DNA of 64,000 nucleotides from Myxococcales bacterium (GTDB lineage Bacteria > Myxococcota_A > Polyangia > Nannocystales > Nannocystaceae), in contig JACKDV010000012.1 in assembly GCA_020633315.1 (NCBI GenBank), positions 1 to 64,000 on the forward strand, written 5' to 3'. This document shows, one piece after another, positions 61,535 through 64,000 of the stretch. Numbering within the stretch: the stretch's first letter is position 1; the number at the start of each line of letters is the position of its first letter. The notes beneath the pieces were generated by a model, which worked only from the letters and a program-made list of their open reading frames with translations, searched no databases and was not told the DNA's origin. Position numbers and translations under genes: made by a program.

Positions 61535-62211
61535 GCGGGAGCGAGATCATCTTCTACGCCTTCGCCGCCTTGGCACTGGGCTCCGCCATCGCCACGGTCA
61601 CCCGGAAGAACCCGGTGGTGGCCGCGGTGTGGCTGGTGGCCACGTTCTTCGCCGTGGCGGTCAACTTCGTGCTGCTGTCGGCCACCTTCCTGGCCGTGCT
61701 GCAGGTGCTGGTCTACGCCGGCGCCATGATGGTGCTGTTCGTCTTCGTCATCATGGTGCTCGACGTCGACGAGACCGGCGCGGCCGAGTCACGCCGCCCG
61801 TCGCGGGTGGGGCGGCTGGGCTACTCGCTGGGCCTGTTGCTCAGCGCCGGCCTGGTGATCTGGGTGCTCGTGGCCACCCTGAGCAAGCAGTTCGTCACCA
61901 CCGGGGTGCCCATCGACCCCGCCACCGACTTCGGCTCGGCCGACTCGGTGGGCCGGGTGCTGTTCACCGACTACCTGTTCGCGTTCGAGGCCATCTCGCT
62001 GCTGCTGCTGGCGGCGGTCATCGGCGCGGTGGTGGTGGCCCGCAGCCGTCGCGAGCGGGAGAAGCACGCGGCGGCCTACGGCATGACCCCGGAGGCGATG
62101 GCGGCCCACGACCTGACCCACCCCGAGGCCCACGAGGAGATGGTCGACGGTCCCATCCCGCAGACCGACTTCGGCGTGCCCTCGGCCGGTGGCCACGGGG
62201 GCGGCAACTAG
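61531..62211 (+). CDS. nuoJ: NADH-quinone oxidoreductase subunit J
   Basis: A 226-aa membrane subunit with five helices (IIFYAFAALALGSAIATV, AVWLVATFFAVAVNFVLL, AVLQVLVYAGAMMVLFVFVI, LGYSLGLLLSAGLVIWVLV, LFAFEAISLLLLAAVIGAVV). The VYAGAMMVLFVFVIM helix carries the conserved pi-bulge of NuoJ. The ~40-residue His/Gly-rich C-terminal tail after the last helix is longer than usual. GTG start overlaps the nuoF stop (GTGA). Confidence 0.95.
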
Positions 62212-62235
62212 CCCGACGGAGGAGGCGATCTCATC

Positions 62236-62538
62236 GTGATCCCCATCACCCACTTCCTGTACCTGGCCTTCGGGCTGTTCGTCATCGGGCTGCTCGGCGT
62301 GCTGCTGCGCCGCAACGTCCTCATCGTGCTCATGAGCGTCGAGCTCATGCTCAACGCGGCCAACATCGTGCTGGTCGCCTTCAGCCGCATGCACGCCAAC
62401 CTCGACGGCCAGGTCCTCGCGATGTTCACCATCGCCGTGGCCGCGGCCGAGGCCGCGGTGGGCCTGGCCATCGTGGTCAGCATCTTCCGGTCCCGCACGG
62501 GCACCGACATCGACGACCTCAGCCTGCTCCGGGACTAG
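62236..62538 (+). CDS. nuoK: NADH-quinone oxidoreductase subunit K
   Basis: A 100-aa, three-helix proton-channel subunit (THFLYLAFGLFVIGLLGVLL, VLIVLMSVELMLNAANIVLV, VLAMFTIAVAAAEAAVGLAIV). The conserved glutamates Glu35 (SVELMLN) and Glu71 (AAAEAAVGLA) of the proton path are present. GTG start behind a strong Shine-Dalgarno GGAGGAGG (62219-62226). 24 nt downstream of nuoJ. Confidence 0.97.
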   Translation: MIPITHFLYLAFGLFVIGLLGVLLRRNVLIVLMSVELMLNAANIVLVAFSRMHANLDGQVLAMFTIAVAAAEAAVGLAIVVSIFRSRTGTDIDDLSLLRD

Positions 62539-62540
62539 CC

Positions 62541-62716
62541 ATGCCCCCCCGCACCCGTCGTCGCCCAGCCCGCATGCGAGTGCCCCCCCGAGGGGGGCTC
62601 GCCATGCCCTCCCGCACCCGTCGTCGCCCAGCCAACATGCGAGTGCCCCCCCGAGGGGGGCTAGCCATGCCCTCCCGCACCCGTCGTCGCCCAGCCAACA
62701 TGCGAGGACGCGCGCC
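62541..62716. repeat. 63-bp tandem repeat with G/C hairpins in the nuo operon
   Basis: Three units begin at 62541, 62604 and 62667 (the last truncated), nearly identical at the DNA level. Units one and two each contain a perfect 7-bp hairpin GCCCCCC-CGA-GGGGGGC (62582-62598, 62645-62661). Such hairpins between co-transcribed genes may tune the nuoK/nuoL ratio or stabilise mRNA. Confidence 0.95.

Positions 62717-62720
<4 letters not shown>
62541..62720 (+). CDS. Small Arg/Pro-rich repeat protein between nuoK and nuoL
   Basis: A 59-aa ORF built from a 21-residue repeat (MPSRTRRRPANMRVPPRGG + LA), about 2.8 copies. It starts 2 nt after the nuoK stop, and its TGA overlaps the nuoL GTG (GTGA), the same coupling used by nuoF/nuoJ. 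The peptide is strongly basic with no membrane helix. Period 63 bp keeps frame through every repeat and no stop interrupts. No Shine-Dalgarno is obvious. It may be a real small protein, or an expanded spacer whose translation merely keeps ribosomes moving to nuoL. I know no homologue. Confidence 0.45.

Positions 62721-64000
<1,280 letters not shown>

Noticed and set aside
62541..62716. Possible CRISPR array
   Set aside because: The 63-bp units are directly adjacent without unique spacers, and no cas genes are present.

Overview
The window is very GC-rich bacterial chromosome and reads like a Myxococcota, probably Nannocystales, genome. Supporting signs are many lipoproteins whose mature part opens with a long Ser/Thr/Gly linker (14160-14738, 42796-43866, 43881-45194, 46725-47528), a CGDG...CDDGN cysteine-rich repeat in one of them, a eukaryote-like Ser/Thr kinase with a huge beta-propeller ectodomain, PilZ proteins, an EF-hand protein, split DUF4331 proteins and TPR lipoproteins. 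The taxonomic call is inference from gene style; no rRNA is present.

Layout. (1) 1-4340 is the right end of an integrated element: a tyrosine integrase next to a 3' tRNA-Ile fragment (att site) plus terminator, carrying a Rpn-family nuclease followed by a separate cistron that repeats only its C-terminal domain, and an unknown 500-aa protein. (2) 4557-8265 is a coupled SWIM zinc-finger / SNF2 helicase pair, followed by a decayed third copy of the Rpn C-terminus. (3) 8513-16423 is mixed housekeeping and cell envelope: cysteine synthase family, PEBP lipoprotein, peptidoglycan-binding protein, RhlE-type helicase, tRNA-Ala, a DMT-family membrane protein, FAD oxidoreductase. (4) 16492-21256 is a kinase-ECF sigma pair. 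(5) 21282-25735 has a PrsW protease, an SDR enzyme and a thiol-redox operon (VKOR-thioredoxin fusion, OmpA-like protein, TlpA-like lipoprotein). (6) 26863-31441 has a P450-TetR operon behind twin operators, fumarase and a new small ORF. (7) 31562-32299 is a cluster of atypical tRNAs and a toxin-like small protein. (8) 32445-39789 is a minus-strand envelope/redox cluster plus an M3 oligopeptidase and an EF-hand protein. (9) 40080-48273 has a CASTOR/POLLUX-like channel, lipoproteins and a DUF4331/TPR operon. (10) 48895-51185 encodes a Rieske protein and a cytochrome b-diheme c fusion, the core of a bc complex. (11) 51243-59452 has GST, MpaB-like, CobA-HemD fusion, MnmG, two PilZ proteins and an Mpl-GNAT fusion. 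(12) 59623-64000 is a complex I operon in the unusual order nuoE-F-J-K-(small repeat ORF)-L, running off the window.

Respiration ties much of this together: complex I, the bc complex, a pentaheme cytochrome, fumarase, siroheme/heme precursor enzymes and periplasmic disulfide chemistry. A recurrent sequence pattern is a TAnnnT box only 6-13 nt upstream of ATG/GTG starts lacking a Shine-Dalgarno sequence, suggesting common leaderless transcription. Strongest leads: the Rpn nuclease with a stand-alone C-terminal cistron (1556-2842), the repeat-built small ORF fitted between nuoK and nuoL (62541-62720), the odd tRNA cluster (31562-32031), the kinase/ECF pair and the KstR-type twin operator in front of the P450.
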